Counted from the stretch's first letter, positions 12,879-25,908 are shown. The stretch is DNA of 64,000 bases from Erigeron canadensis (GCF_010389155.1 NC_057767.1:21091723-21155722); one strand, 5' to 3'. Notes: generated by a model from the sequence alone, not told the origin. Made by a program: numbers and translations.

Positions 12879-12910
12879 CTAGCAAATTTACATGCGCGTT
12901 GCCGTGTAAA
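12879..12910 (-). mobile_element. Helitron 3' terminus (minus strand)
   Basis: Read on the minus strand, the sequence forms a stem (TTTACA...TGTAAA around GGCAACGCGC) followed by TTTG, CTAG and then T, the form of a Helitron 3' end. A possible partner 5' end is the TC(TC)TATATATATATATA at about 13812-13829, which would make an element of about 950 bp holding the repeat at 12963-13763. The 5' end is uncertain because it lies in a TA/GA microsatellite. Confidence 0.45.
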
Positions 12911-12962
12911 CGTTTTCAACTTTAGATACAAAAAACTTGATATATTCACTAACAAACATTAA

Positions 12963-13763
12963 CAGTGTGTTTGGGGTTATGTTTTGAAATGGATTTTTTG
13001 ACTATTGTATTTAAATATCATAAATAATCATTTTTTGGTGTTTGGCACAATGGTTTCAAAAATTGATTAACTGCGTTTAAAAGATCACAAAACGCAAATT
13101 TATAGAAGCACCCTTTACCTTAGTGCAAGAAAACGCAGATTCTCTTAGACCATTTTTTATCTTTAATTATTACACCACTATTCATAAAAGGTCTTATATA
13201 GTCTTCAAATATAATATAATACTATATAAATAGATAATCCTCCCTATAAAGTCTTTATGCTTTTCATTGATTTCTTCTTCAACACCAACTACGAAATTGG
13301 TAATGTGATTAGTTATTATTATTTTTATTTTTCTAACGATTTCTTTATTAAATAATAAGTATTTCAGTAAACTAATAAGTTTTTATGTTCGATGTGTTTT
13401 TCTTTATCATATGCATTATTGGCATCATGTATGATTGTATTCATGTTTCTTGCTCTTATAGTTTCACCCAATGAAGTTATAGAAAAACTAATAAGAAGTT
13501 TAAGACTCACTAATCTATTAGTTACACTTTAATCACAATAACCATTTAATTAATGTCCTTTTTTGTCATTTTACTTATATAATATTTTAAGTATAGAAAT
13601 TTACCAAACACACGGATAATTGATTATCTGATTATTATGATATCAAACAACATAATCAAATTCAAACACAATTTTGCAACGACATGTTTTGTTACAGTTG
13701 ATTATCTGATTCTGATTATTCAAAACGCATAATCTATTTTTTAAAAGTAATCCCAAACACCCC
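12963..13763. mobile_element. PIF/Harbinger (Tourist)-like element, about 800 bp
   Basis: The ends are inverted: CAGTGTGTTTGGGGTTA at the left, and the right end reads AATCCCAAACACCCC. Both sides carry TTAA/TAA, in line with the 3-bp TTA/TAA duplication of Harbinger elements. The interior is AT-rich with no transposase frame. Arm similarity beyond the first 25 bp is weak, so the class is tentative. Confidence 0.45.
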
Positions 13764-13811
13764 TTAACTTGGGATTGTTGTTATACACACAAAATCAAAA
13801 CTTGAAAACCA

Positions 13812-13842
13812 ATATATATATATATAGAGAGAGAGAGAGATA
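13812..13842. repeat. (TA)n(GA)n microsatellite
   Basis: A TA run passes directly into a GA run. Confidence 0.85.
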
Positions 13843-14108
13843 ATGTCTTAAAATGATACCATAAGAACAATAATATGGGAGAATGATTATATGAAAGACT
13901 ATATGCAACTATGTAAGAGTGTTATACCATTTGTATTAAAAAAAATAGTAACTATGTGATTATTAAGAGTTTGGTGTAAACGGATTGAAATTGAAAACAT
14001 TCATAAGTGGCAAAATTTAAAAGGTAGAAAATATGGGGTCAAAATGAAAAAAAAGCCAAAGATCACTCTTTAATGAATACTTAAAAGAGATATGTTGTTG
14101 TGTAATTG

Positions 14109-14508
14109 GGCTTTAAGAGTGAAATGTCCTCCTCCATACGCACCCCCAAAAATAATCAGAACGCCTCTGGGACGCCCGGGGAACGCCAAGCACACCTCCC
14201 GGGGGGCGTTACACTCAAAAAAATTTGTTGGCTTGTTCGAAAAGGGACGGGTGATCATGTGTGAGGGCCTAGGCAAAAGTAGCCGTTAGTTAAACGGCTA
14301 GGTTTTTTTTAACGGCAAAAGTAGCTGTTAATTTTTTTTTTATGTATATTAGTGTGTTTGTATGTGTATATATGTGTGTTTGAATGAAAATGATGATTTA
14401 GGAGGAACCCCTCACTCCAAGGGGAACCCCCAAAAATCAAAAGGACTCTACATGGCAAAAAAGAAGAAGCAAAATGGGGGTTCTTAAAACCCCTCACTCC
14501 AACTAGCC
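14109..14508. mobile_element. Harbinger-type MITE with TTG duplication (400 bp)
   Basis: The element is flanked by TTG on both sides (14106-14108 and 14509-14511). Its right end on the minus strand reads GGCTAGTTGGAGTG and its left end GGCTTTAAGAGTG, an inverted pair. The interior is unusually GC-rich for this window near 14160-14215 (GACGCCCGGGGAACGCC, CCCGGGGGGCG). Short ORFs across it run through repeat sequence and are not genes. Confidence 0.55.
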
Positions 14509-14511
14509 TTG

Positions 14512-16203
14512 GTGTCTTTTAAACAAAAAATAGTTGACTAATAATACAATGTTTATATTATAAAAAAAAATTGTCAATATAAATAAAAAGTATGTAGAAA
14601 ATGATTTATGAAAAGTAATTCAATTTAAATAATCGACTTTATGTAACAAATGAATCAAAATAATACAAACCACAAAGGTTTTTTAAAAATTTGAAAGTAA
14701 ATATCATAAAGTCGTAAAGTTCAGGAGAAAAAAAAAAGCAAACCAAAGACAACATGAAAGGTAAAAATGTAAGTAAGTGAAATTTATTTGTTTGAAAATG
14801 GTACGAGGGCCAAGAATGGTTCCACATAAGTGTGTGAATAGCTTTTTCTCATATCGACAATCACTTATTCACTCGTATTTTGCATTTGGTGGGTGTGAAC
14901 TGCATGTTACGATAATAATATAATAATAATAAAATAAAATAAATTATAATCTCTACTACATTATAAAGCATTTATTTTCATCATATTTTTTCAACTTTTT
15001 ATCTTTTCAGCTACTCAATTTTCTCTACCTCTTCAAATCTCAACTACTCATTTTTTTTCTCTATGTCCTTCATAAATCATTTTAATTTTCTAATTTTTAT
15101 CTCAAAAACCGTACATCGATATAATATAAAAACTATATGGGTGTTCTTAAAATTTCATACTCTTTCATTAAAGATGTCATTCAATATACTTTAGACGAAT
15201 TTTTAAATCCGAGGGTAGAACCCATACGGCTAAGGCATTTGGCTATCACCCTCTCTGACCTATTATCTCTTATGACCTATCACACTCTATAACCTATGAC
15301 CCTACCATTTCACCGTTACAACGTACGGTACTTTCTCTCATAATAATAATAATAAAATAAAATAAATGGATTATATCAATGTTTAATTATCTTATTTGTT
15401 TATTTTAATATTACATATTATGTAAGCAGTGCAACCACTCCATTGAACTTGCATTAAAAGGTCTTCTCTTTCACTTTCTTAGTAATTCAGCAAAACTTGT
15501 ATGGTGGCAACTAGCCTTATCACCTGTTAATTCAAGTACTTAAGTTTTAGTTTAGAAGCATGCAATATTACACTAATAAATTACCTACTCCGACTACGCG
15601 TTATAAAAGGTCTTAGAAATTAAACCGAAAGTCACCTAACCGATTGGAGAGCTCGTCGGGAATGGTGATTTGTGGTGGTGGTGGTGTAGGTAAACCGAAA
15701 GAGCGAGGGAGAGATGAAACCAATCTTTTTGTAGGTTGATGGTAGTTGCCGTCGAGATGAAACTAATTTGTATATTAGGCTTCCGGCGAGAGCAAGAAAG
15801 GAAGGGATTAGGGATTAGGCATAGGCATTGGGAAATAGATGGACGGGTAATACAGAAAATCACTTAAAGGAGTGAAAAAGATTGTTGTTTGTAGGAGGGT
15901 GTATAATATGTATTTCAAAAGTAGAATAGATGGAAAAAACTAGGCAGTTTGCCATAACAAAATGAACTCGCTGACATCTATTTGAAATCCAAAATTAAAA
16001 TGTCAGTTAAAAAAAATTCCAAACTTAAAGAACTTAATCGATATAAAAGTAATTGGTGTAAAGTGTTAATGAAGATATTTTAAAAGATAAAACACTAATA
16101 GTGTAATATAATTATTAAAAGTATTTTAGACATTTTTCCCCATGTAACTTTCAACATGGAGGTTATTCTTTTTATAATATTGTTTAGAAGTATATAATAT
16201 ATA
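14512..16203. other. Gene-free stretch
   Basis: No supported gene. ORFs around 14640-14830 and 15636-15863 are low-complexity or His-rich with no family resemblance. Small AAT/AATA runs near 14930 and 15340. Confidence 0.45.
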
Positions 16204-16700
16204 CATAGTTGTTAAATTCTTACGAGTCACGGGTCAACTCTTACGAGTCGAGTTGATAACGAGTCGACTCGCTAAGTGACTTGTATTTTTCCCGAGTCTT
16301 ACGAGTCCCTATGTGAACTTTGACCGAGTCACTAGTCACAAACTTATAATTATTGTAGTTTGATACTATCGTTATATATTATATAATATATATATTTTGC
16401 TACATGATTTAGTGTGTTATCTGTGTAGTTTTGATTTTTTTATTACGAATTTAGATGTAAACTGTAAGTTTATAGCTCTAAACTATTGAATATGTAGTAC
16501 GAATATTTTGGTAAATGTAATACGATAATAAACTTATATTTTGCTTTTAAAGACGTCATAGTATATAATATATATACTATATCATGTAATATGGAGTATT
16601 TAAAAATGTTCTCACTCATACAAGTCGAGTCACGTTCCAAGTCACGAGTTAATATATCATATTTTTGAGTCAAGTCAAAAATTACGAGTCGACATCTATG
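16204..16700. mobile_element. Non-autonomous hAT element with GACTCG subterminal repeats (497 bp)
   Basis: The ends are CATAGTTGTTAAA and, on the other strand, CATAGATGTCGACTC. Flanks are AATATATA and AGTATATA (7 of 8 match), in line with the 8-bp duplication of hAT elements. Both ends are packed with ACGAGTC / GACTCG words in both orientations (16235-16345 and 16620-16695), the usual place for transposase binding sites. No transposase. Confidence 0.6.
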
Positions 16701-19171
16701 AGTATATATATATATATATTGATTATCCATGTAAGCTTTTTTATGGCATGGTATGGTGATGTAGTAGTTAACAGGTGACTAACGATGAAAAATAATGATA
16801 TGACCTCTATTCAGAAATCATTAAAAGTAAAATTCTTTTAATAAATGAAAACTATATAGATTCCCTAGCTAGATTAGGAATTGTGAGAAAAAAATTTACT
16901 TTTTTAAGGATATTTCCCGTATTTTTTTTATAAACCTTATAGGTATTTCAAGTGAAGTTGCTAAAATAATAAAATAAAAATAGTGACATTTTAGAGTTAT
17001 CAACAATTTAATTAAAAAAATGAAAAGAATAAATATTTTAGAATATATATAATATATAATCAATAGAAATATTTCACTGGACGAATTACTTTTATACTAC
17101 AATGTTTGTGTGTTTCCATGAAAACCACCGCCAAACAAAACTTTAATTTGTGTTAACCCGTTATGATTTTAATGTAATTTTGGATTTTTTTTTTCTTTTA
17201 ATCTCTATTATCTTGCTAGTTAATTTTCGGCCCCTTGAAAAAATGACTTAAAGAGAGTCTATCAATTGATTTGATAACTTTGAATCATCGTAACATTTTT
17301 TCTCATTTTGGTTTTTTAATTTGTTTGCTGAGATTATATTATTGTATTTTTTTACAGATTATCAAAAATATTAATTAAAAGAATATATAATTGAAATTTA
17401 ACCACTTAAATTCCTATATTTGTTTTCTAAAAATAAATAAATCACATTGACTTTTATAATTTTATTCTAAGGGTAAGAAATTCTGTCTAATCAATATAGA
17501 AGTGAGAACATTTTCAATTCGATCGGTACTTCAATTACATGCTAATATCTTAGGCTTAAGATATGATTCTCACGGATAACCCACGGCTAACTTCAAACCT
17601 TTTTATATATTTTTCACACCAAAGGAAAATAAAAATTCATATAAAATTCTAGGAAAATCATTTACCATAAATTACCATAATTTCCCATGGATTACTATAC
17701 CCACCGGTTACCACAAAACCTTTTATACGGAGTAATATATTTCTAATAGAATACATATGAAAAAGTATAATCGGATGAAAATCATTTCTCACAAATTATC
17801 CACAATAAACCTAAATTTTCTTTTTAAGGATAGTGATCCTCTAAAATTGAAATCAATTTTATAGGTAAAGTTGGATCATGTTGGCTCTTGGATTAAAATC
17901 AAATGCTAAGATTTAAAGTAAATTTTTGAATATAGACTATTAATTTTAATCTAATAATCAAAATTTCATAACTTTACCTATGAAGTTGTTTCAACCTTAA
18001 TTCTCTTTTTGATCTATATGTTGAAATGTAACGATATTAATTGAAATATCATCTTAATAGTTTTCCCAAAGTTTTAATTCTATGTTAAATATAATTCATT
18101 AATTTTTTTTTTTAATCTCGTTCATATTTAGATGATTTTAGGTTAAATTTTTTAAAAAAGACTGATCATTTTGGATGTATGCATGACCTTCTTTTTGCTC
18201 TTTCTTTTTCCTTTTCAAATAGCTAAGATTTTATCATCAGAATGGTTGAAAATAATAGTTCATCTATAAAGAAAAATAAAAGATAACACCTTAATTAAGT
18301 AACAGATTTTTAATCCAAAACTCTTCTCTATTCATTTTGTGAAAAACAAATTAAACGAGTCAATGTCATCATATGTGAAAATTGATCTGCAAACCGTGTT
18401 AATCTATTCTAGCTAGGCATACGATGAAACGAGTGATATAAGTGTTATGCCATTGTAACACCAAAGTACTATATATTATGTCAAATTGCTTATGTTGTAT
18501 TTGTATTCGAGATAACTTTACAATAGAAAGGTTTGTATAATTGTATCTTGTTTTTTATGTAAATTGTTAACCTTTTTTATATATCACGGTCACTGACGAT
18601 CAGGTTAAAGCTAGTAGCTAGTATACCATCAATTCATCAATATCACATATTGCTAAACTATTCTAATCAAAATCGGTATAAGATTCAAAACTAAGCATTA
18701 GATACGAATAAATATGATTACTAACGACCATTCGACCTAATCCTACATTATCAATAGAAATAATCCATGTTACCCAGCCATTTGACACTTGAAAACTCGA
18801 GTTTTCTATATTAAAAATGGACTTTTATGTTGATTGAATCCTCAATGGATTAGGTGGAAAGTTAATAACATTTTCCAAAAAGTTGAGGCTGCTATATATA
18901 TACTTCTAGTGATGTACAAAAACGATTTATATATACATAATTATTTGTGAGCTTGCACTATCAGTGTTTCAAGTATATATTCCAGAATCCAGATAGAGTA
19001 TATTTTACTCACAAATACACCGCTCAAAGAACACTTACATATGGGTGGTGATATTTTCTTCTCACGACACTTTTTACGTGATTTATAGTACAACGTAAAA
19101 TCTGTATAAAATATAAATTGTTATATATGGAAAATGATTTTGTTGAAATATCACTCCCTCTTGTGTACACA
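16701..19171. other. Gene-free AT-rich stretch
   Basis: No supported frame. A small foldback (ATAGGTAAAGTT...AACTTTACCTATG) spans about 17860-17985 and may be a short MITE. Confidence 0.4.
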
Positions 19172-21106
19172 TCTATCTATATATATAATATAAGTAGTGT
19201 TCAGGTCCGTCCAATGGACGGAAAGTCTCAAAATATATTAATCAAAGCTAAAAAATTGGAATTCAAATATATTAAATAGATATACCAAAATCAACTTGGA
19301 AATTTGCTAGTTGAATAGCCACTCCATCGGTCAAAATACTCCTAAAATTTTCTGCCCATTCATCACTGACCGAACCATGTATGGTATTGCCCTGCAAATA
19401 GCAAAAAAGACATGAAAAAAACTAATAAGTTCTCTTAGTGTGTTTCTATGTATTTAATCCAATTTTAAAAAATAAACCTCAAAGAAATTAACCATAAGAA
19501 TCGAATAAACATCTTTGCATACAGATCATTATTCTGGATAAAAAAGGAACCTAACCAAGGACATTCCAAACGTCGATCAAATGATTTTATCGGCTAATGT
19601 AAGAAAGATAAGGAAACAAATTCTTGATAAAAAAAAGAGTCGAGCCAGAAACCTTGCAAAGCCATCTCCTGTTGTGTTAAATCTTAAACATAACGTGGAT
19701 CAAAGGGTATTATTAAAAGGTATTATTTAAAATTAATATCATGTTTTTCATAAGATCCGAAGTATATCTGTCATACACAAACTAAAATGATGAATTGTTC
19801 CACCATGCTAAATAATCATACTAAAACATTCAACACCATCTCAATATGTAGCATTTCTCCCTCATAGAATAAGAGCGTTTAAAAAATTACACCATTAATG
19901 AGCTAGTTTTAAAATATATTCAAAATAATCATAGTCGATATATTAAAATAATCATAATATTACTCATAGCAAAATTTGACTTTTTATCTAAAAGCTTATA
20001 GAAAGATATAATCGTAAATCTTAAGTATACACCATTAAAGTGAGTTACTTTTAAAACGATATCAAAATAATCAAAGACAATATATTAAAGTAATCAGAAA
20101 CCTACTCATAGCAAATTTAGACTTTATATCTAAAAGGTTATAAAAAGATATAATCGTAAATCCTAAGACTTAATATAGGTTACAAATACAAAATTTAATA
20201 TATAGTATTTAGATCAGTTAAGTCATATCACAACTTATTCAATACGAAAACTAAAGAAAAAACATACGAAAATTAACTCTATATAAATATAAATTCCAGT
20301 TTACCCCTTTTTTTTCCAACTTTAGTTAAATAAAAAATTTGCAGTTTCTTATATTCTAAAAGTGTAAACTATATAATTCGAAAATACATACCAATTCATC
20401 AATAAAACCATCTCGAACGTTTTGATTTTCTTCGGGTTGTTCTACTCCGAAACAGTCCATACATGCGCAACACGGAGTCGTAAATAATGGTTAACATGTT
20501 TTGGCCTAAGATCTTCAAGATGAACTAATATGGTCATATATTTTGTTGTTGAATAAAAAACCAAAACGAACCTAGAATGGACAACAAACTAAATTAAAAG
20601 AAATAATAATAACAATAACATAAGAATTCAATGTTAAGAAATAATAATAATGATTAATTATGTGCAAAGTATATAAAAAGAAAAACTCTTTTATAATTGA
20701 GCGTAGTTTTTTTTTTTTTTGTCGTACGTGAGTTATAGATTACCAATAAAACCGAAAAGTGTAAATTGATTTTTTTAAATTGGGTGAAATTGTAAATTGG
20801 TGATGGAAAACCAAAAAGTGTAAATTAATTATTTTCAAATTAAGTTTAAGTGTAAACTGGTGATGAGAAATCAAAAAGTGTAAGTTAATTATTTTTAAAT
20901 TGAGTTAAAGTGTAAATTGGTGATGGGAAACCAAAAAGTGTAAATTAATTGTTTTAGATTGGAGTTAAAGTGTAAATTGTTGATGGAAAACCAAAAAGTG
21001 TAAATTAATTTAGATTAATATTAAAAAGTTAGAGGATTATAAGGAGGGAGGATTAGACTCAAGGAGGTGATTAGGGGTCCCAAGTGTACCCCAACTCCGC
21101 TTTTAG
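19172..21106 (+). mobile_element. Non-autonomous Helitron candidate carrying a 60-bp minisatellite
   Basis: The 5' side starts A|TCTATCTATATATATAATA, Helitron-like (an alternative A|TC lies 4 bp further in). The 3' side has a GGGGT...ACCCC hairpin (21074-21092), a 10-bp spacer and TTAG followed by T. The consensus end is CTRR, so TTAG is one base off. No replicase or helicase frame is present. A 60-bp tandem repeat sits about 100 bp before the 3' end, a common place for minisatellites in plant Helitrons. Confidence 0.5.
20753..21010. repeat. 60-bp minisatellite, about 4.2 copies
   Basis: Exact 60-bp register: the words CCAAAAAGTG and TAAATTAATT recur at 20811, 20871, 20931 and 20991. Each unit contains GTGTAAATTGGTGATGG with a few substitutions. 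Confidence 0.9.
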
Positions 21107-21129
21107 TTATATTATTATATAGATATAGG

Positions 21130-21960
21130 TTGTTAGGTCCAGTTCTACTGGAGTCGCTCCAGACGTGAAGACTCAATCTCCACTGAAGATTAGTCCAGAA
21201 ATAATAGAAGGCCAGTGAACCTCTTACTTGTACAGGAATCTGGAGTCCACTATATTGGTTCACTAGACTTCACTCCAATCAAGATCATCCCACTGAAGAA
21301 CATTTTCACTAAAGTCAAAGACTGAAGTATGAACAAATAAGACTGACAAATGGCGGAGCCTACTGATAGTCTTACCAGATCTCTTGACTGGAGTCCTTGT
21401 CAGCGTCCTAGACCTTACAAGTCTGAACACTGATTACGAGAAATTGACTTGCTTACCATTACACGCTTTTATCCGGATAATATATTTGTCCCTTGTTAAA
21501 AGTCTTACACGCGTGTAAAGGTGGTTGGTTAAAGTATGAAAGGTCAAATCAATGTGACTTTATTCTTGTACTTTAATCAATACATTTAAGGAATAAATAT
21601 TATATTCCTAAATGTATGAAACTTTATTTCTACAGAAAAAAGAATTAATATTAATTCTTTTTGCCTATAAATACCAAGTCATTTCCCTCGTCCAAATCAC
21701 TTTTGCAATTTGGTGTGTTTGCCTAAATACTCTCGATCTTAACAGTTATACTTCACAACGTTAAGTATTTCGATCAAGGAGTTTATTTAGCAAATATAGA
21801 TCACTTGTAGTTCATAAGGTTGTTTAGATACTTTGTAATATCTTGGTTCCGCAACAACCTTGTATTTTATTTAACATCAATAAATAATCCAAGGCATGTA
21901 GCCTTAAAGTTTGACAATAAATAAATGAGCACTAATCTCCGAAATCCAAGTCTAGCATAG
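21130..21960 (+). mobile_element. LTR-like sequence with TATA box, boundaries uncertain
   Basis: It starts TGTTAGGTCC and possibly ends AGTCTAGCA just before TAGG, giving weak inverted ends. From 21139 to 21430 it is filled with degenerate ACTGGAG / CTCCAGT / ACTGAAG words. About 230 bp later comes a TATA box (CCTATAAATACC, TATA at 21665-21672), then a plausible transcribed part ending in AATAAATAA. The layout (repeat-filled U3, TATA, R/U5) is that of an LTR. No internal retroelement region is attached. Confidence 0.35.
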
Positions 21961-22060
21961 GAGTCTTTATCCCTGACTAACCTCTGAAAAGTATACTTAA
22001 ACATGTTAACACAAAGGTTGGTGAGTTGGTAGGTTTTAGTCAAAAAGTCTAGTCAAAGAA
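21935..22060 (+). mobile_element. Fragment of LTR-like family X, third copy
   Basis: The segment with CTGAAAAGTATACTTAAAC and AACACAAAGGTTGGTGAGTT matches the start region of the family X unit at 47347-49563 (about 47660-47720) in the same orientation. Only this part could be aligned by eye. Confidence 0.5.
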
Positions 22061-22137
22061 ATAAGTCTTTTGTCGATTCTTTTAAGTCTAAACAAGTATT
22101 AGTTCAATACATAATGAGCAGAGTTACGCCATAATAT

Positions 22138-22255
22138 GTCCAAAGTCTCAAGTCTCATGTCTCATGTCTCAAAGTCTCGATGTCTCGAAGATTCAATGTC
22201 TCAAAGTTTCAATGGCTCGAAGACTCAATGTCTCGAAGACTCAATGTCTCAAAGT
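22138..22255. repeat. GTCTC(A/G)AA repeat array in X1
   Basis: The words GTCTCAAA and GTCTCGAA(G) recur about every 8-18 bp on the plus strand, roughly twelve times. Confidence 0.8.
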
Positions 22256-22476
22256 CTGGCTTTACGGTACCTGCCTCAATGGCCTTACGGTACCTGCCTT
22301 TGTCCCAAGATCGTCCTAGGCAGTTTGCTTGGTACCTCGTACTTGTTCGTTCGATCTTGTGTGGTGTTGTGATGTTGTTGGTACGTTTAATGGGTAACTG
22401 ATCCTTTGGATCGGTTTTGCTCAAACACTTGTTCATGAAACTAGATGTGATCTTGTTCTTGACCTTGAAATATAGG

Positions 22477-22756
22477 ACGATCTTGTGCTTGTTAAATGGG
22501 ACGATCTTGACTTGACAACTAAAACGATCTTGACCTAGTTCGAACCCCAAAACGATCCTGAGCATGTACTTAAGACGATCTTGAGCTTCCTTACTTAAAA
22601 CGATCTTGTATCTTAACACTTGAATTGATCTTGTGCTCTGTCCACTAAAACGATCTTGTACCCTGTTCAATAAGACGATCTTACTTGGTCTAGTGAGACG
22701 ATCTTGAACATGAAACACCTAGAACGATCTTGAACTTGTCCAATGGGACGACCTTG
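22477..22756. repeat. Twelve copies of ACGATCTTG at a 24-25 bp period in X1
   Basis: Starts at 22477, 22501, 22524, 22552, 22575, 22600, 22624, 22650, 22675, 22698, 22724 and 22748. Spacing is 23-28 bp. The 9-bp core is strongly kept and the intervening sequence is degenerate. Confidence 0.85.
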
Positions 22757-23296
22757 CAACCAAAACCCTAGACAACCTTGTATTCATCAGAAAACAACAC
22801 GAACTTGTTCTATAACATACCACACTTGATCATTAATCTCTAAACCAGTTCATAACATCATTATCACTCGATCAATCACACCAAAGGCTACTTATTAACA
22901 TCAAAGCTAGTTCATGAATCGATCTAAAACGACGTACATCGTGCAAACCCTAATTAAGTACACTAAAGACATGTTCTATCTTGATTATTAAAGTACAAGC
23001 TCTATGAACAACTAAATTGAGTTCTTAAGGCTAAAGTTCATTATTAGAGACACGTTCAACTCATTAACACGATAAGTACTTATGTGTGAGTTCCAAGAAG
23101 TTCAGTTCGAGTCTAGTTCATGTACTTAAAGTTCATTTAAACTCTTTTGAGTCAAAACGTTCAAAGATCTTCAAAGGACCAAATCATTAGTTCATCAAGG
23201 GCATTTCAGTGATTAATTAATCACTTGACCTAATATATGAACTTATCTATGATCAATGATATGTACTTAGGCTTTCATCAAGACGTGCTTGGATCT

Positions 23297-24794
23297 TGAT
23301 GTGTGAAAATCTAGTTAAATTAAAATCCTATAAATACTCCGAATCGTTTACCACACACAATCGGGCAGTGGACCCGTTCGTATGTAATATAGATTGAAGT
23401 AAGTAAAGGTTCATTCCACGGAGACTAATAAAGAGTAAGCGAGTTTTAAGTAATTTAGAAAGAGTTTGGTTTTTAAAGACACCACGTCATATTGATTTTA
23501 ATTTGAAAGTTAGTTAGATTAAAAGAGTTAGAGATTCCGTAGAATTTATCGGAAAGAAAATAGTTTTAAATCAAATAAGATGAGAAGATCATCCACTTCG
23601 ATTCCATGATACACTTTATTTAGGTTGCATATATTTAAAGTACCAATTCAAATATGTTGATTTTATAACCGAGAACTAACAAAGACTCACCCCGTACCCG
23701 TCAAGTTTGTTACTTTATTAAATTCCCTTAATTAACTAGTTCCATTACTAAGACCGGTACCCCAAGACGCCTTTCATAACTTTCCTAGCCAATTAATTGT
23801 TTTGGTTAATTAGATAACAATTGTGTCTATTGATTGTACCCAACCATTAACCCGTTAACCCTTATTAACTATCAATAACTTCCTACCGTACCCGTCATAG
23901 AAACAATTGCTTCTAACCAAGCAATCAAAATAACTTCTACACAACCTAGTTATCATTGAAGTTATGCAAAAACTATCCGCAATTGAGAGTTAAATAACAA
24001 AGAATTAATAAGCTAAGATTACGACACAACGTTAAATCAAATCAACTTGAATTTCAAAAGATTTATGCAACCATTATTCAATGTATCACTTCATCTCAGT
24101 GGATGACGAATTATTTAGCTACTCATAATCAAAAGCAAAGCACAAAGAGTAAAAATATAGAAGAACATATTGTACCAATGTGTAGAAAACAAGTAAACGC
24201 TAAGAAAATCGACAACCGAATGCCTTGGAGATCACGAACAACCCTTAGACCTTGATGGACGAAAAAGCTGCTAAGAATACCCCCAAAGAACCCTAAAGTC
24301 GACTAGAAGTGATTGTGTGTCGAATGGGAGGGTTATGGCCTTGTATTTATAGAGTTTGCAAAAGGTCTTCACAAACCGACCTACAGGTGCGACACACCAA
24401 GCTTCAGGTGTGGCGCACCTGACCTTGTTACCAAATTTGAAGCTGCCCGATATGCGACGCACCACAGGGTTGGTGCGTTGCACCTCCCTGCTTTCCAACT
24501 TCTTCCAAGTTTCTGAATAGAAAATGCTCCGCACCTCCTTACATGGTGTGACGCACCAACCTTGTTTTCAGCCAAAACTTGTAGTTTCCATTCTATCTTT
24601 ACTCGTATGCACCCACGAACCATCCCAATGCATCTTAAAGTCTTCCAACAGCTGTTTCTAACCATTTTACCTGTTCTAAGCCTGAAATCACTAGCAACAC
24701 CATCAAAGCATCGAATATACATATAAGTTACACATAATTAAGCTTAAAACGTCTTAGAAACGATATGGGAATATGCATATAAATGGACATATCA
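23297..24794 (-). mobile_element. Solo LTR of family Y, copy Y2 (1498 bp)
   Basis: Flanked by the 5-bp duplication GATCT (23292-23296 and 24795-24799). On the minus strand it starts TGATATGTCC and ends CACACATCA, so it has TG...CA ends. A TATA box (CTATAAATAC, about 24343-24352) lies about 35 bp after a palindrome array; near the end is a block GGGTCCACTGCCCG shared with Y1 at 42447-44051. There is no internal retroelement domain, so it is most simply a solo LTR left by recombination. It interrupts X1. Homology to Y1 is visible at both ends (ATTTCAGGCTTAGAACAGGT against TTTTCAGGCTCTAAACAGGT). Confidence 0.7.
24386..24557. repeat. Six palindromes of the GGTGCG-A-CGCACC type in the Y2 U3
   Basis: Thirteen-base palindromes, some imperfect, start at 24386, 24407, 24451, 24472, 24523 and 24545. 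Spacing alternates short and long: 21, 44, 21, 51, 22. They lie just upstream of the TATA box. Confidence 0.75.
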
Positions 24795-25908
24795 GATCTT
24801 GATAGATATAACTTATCTATCTCTGTGCTTGTTCTCTGTGCTTACTACTGTGCTTGTACCAGATCACTGTGAGTTCACTAATCCCCTTTTTGTACATTTT
24901 GTTCAAGTTCTTTTATCGGGGACTGAAAAGCATGAAAACTATTTTGTACTTGTACGTATGTTCTTGAACTATCCTACGTACTATATTATGATCTTGAACT
25001 ACTTATGATATGATTCTTAAAAGGGTATTTAAGTCTTGAATGGGCAGGATCTTAAATACATTTATACTACTGTACTCGAATGTTATCATGTTCTAGTTCG
25101 TACATGTACTTGTTCAGTTCTTGTTCACTGCTATCAATTCATATCCCACAGTTCAGGGAATGAACCGTAGGTAATTATGGACAACGCTGTTAGGGTAGGC
25201 CTACCCTCATTCTCCGCAGTTCTGGAGGATGCATATTACTTGTTCTTGTACTTGTTCTTGTTCTGATCTAGACCTTATTTGACGTACTTGAGCTATATGA
25301 GCACATCATTACATTACAGTTCAGTTCTGACCAATCGGGGTAGCAGTGACAATTTATATCTCAAGTTCATTATATGTTCTTGTTCTGTTCTTACTATTAT
25401 GAAGTACTTATGTTCAAAGTGCAGACCTCATGACTTAGTTCTTATTATTACAAAGTACATTAGTTCAACGTACAAAACTTATGATCTTGTTCTTGTGATC
25501 CAGTTCTTATTATACATATATACTTATATGTAAGCTAAACATACTTTATGTGAATCTCACCAACTACTTTTGTAGTTGACCTTTTGAACTTACATGCTTT
25601 TCAGGTTAGGCTAAGTAGACCTTGTTAGCATAGGAGTCTTCCTTTCTAAGCTCATCCTTATGGCGATTGTTCGAGCGTACAAGATCTGGAGCTGTGAAGA
25701 CTTTCCTTGCTATTTCAGTTCAAGTTCTGGTTCTTAAAGACAATTGTTCTATCTTATAATTATTGACTATTTTGAGTACATCTCATGTTCTGTAATAACT
25801 ATCGTACTTGTGTTCTTTGTTAATGTTATTGGCTGTGTTGGAACTTGGACTGTGTGCAATTGTGCTTATCTTTGCATCCCGTATATTCCGCTTTAGCGGG
25901 GTGTTACA

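Larger units (their letters stand above)
22138..25908 (-). mobile_element. LTR-like unit of family X, copy X1, holding a nested solo LTR
   Basis: Read on the minus strand it begins TGTAACACCCCGC at 25908, the same start as X2 at 47347. It runs parallel to X2 through CCTGAAAAG...GTTGGTGAG, GATTTGGTCC, TTTTGACTCAAAAG and CTTAATTAGGGTTT. A 1498-bp solo LTR (23297-24794) interrupts it. Where X2 has its repeat arrays, X1 also has two arrays, but of different sequence. The far end (TGTTACA) was not found, so the left limit is approximate and the copy may be truncated against the X3 fragment. The 169-residue minus-strand ORF at 22209-22718 is just a translation of the arrays. Confidence 0.6.

Noticed and set aside
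22209..22718. 169-residue minus-strand ORF
   Set aside because: It is a translation of the 24-bp ACGATCTTG array and neighbouring repeats; no protein-like composition.
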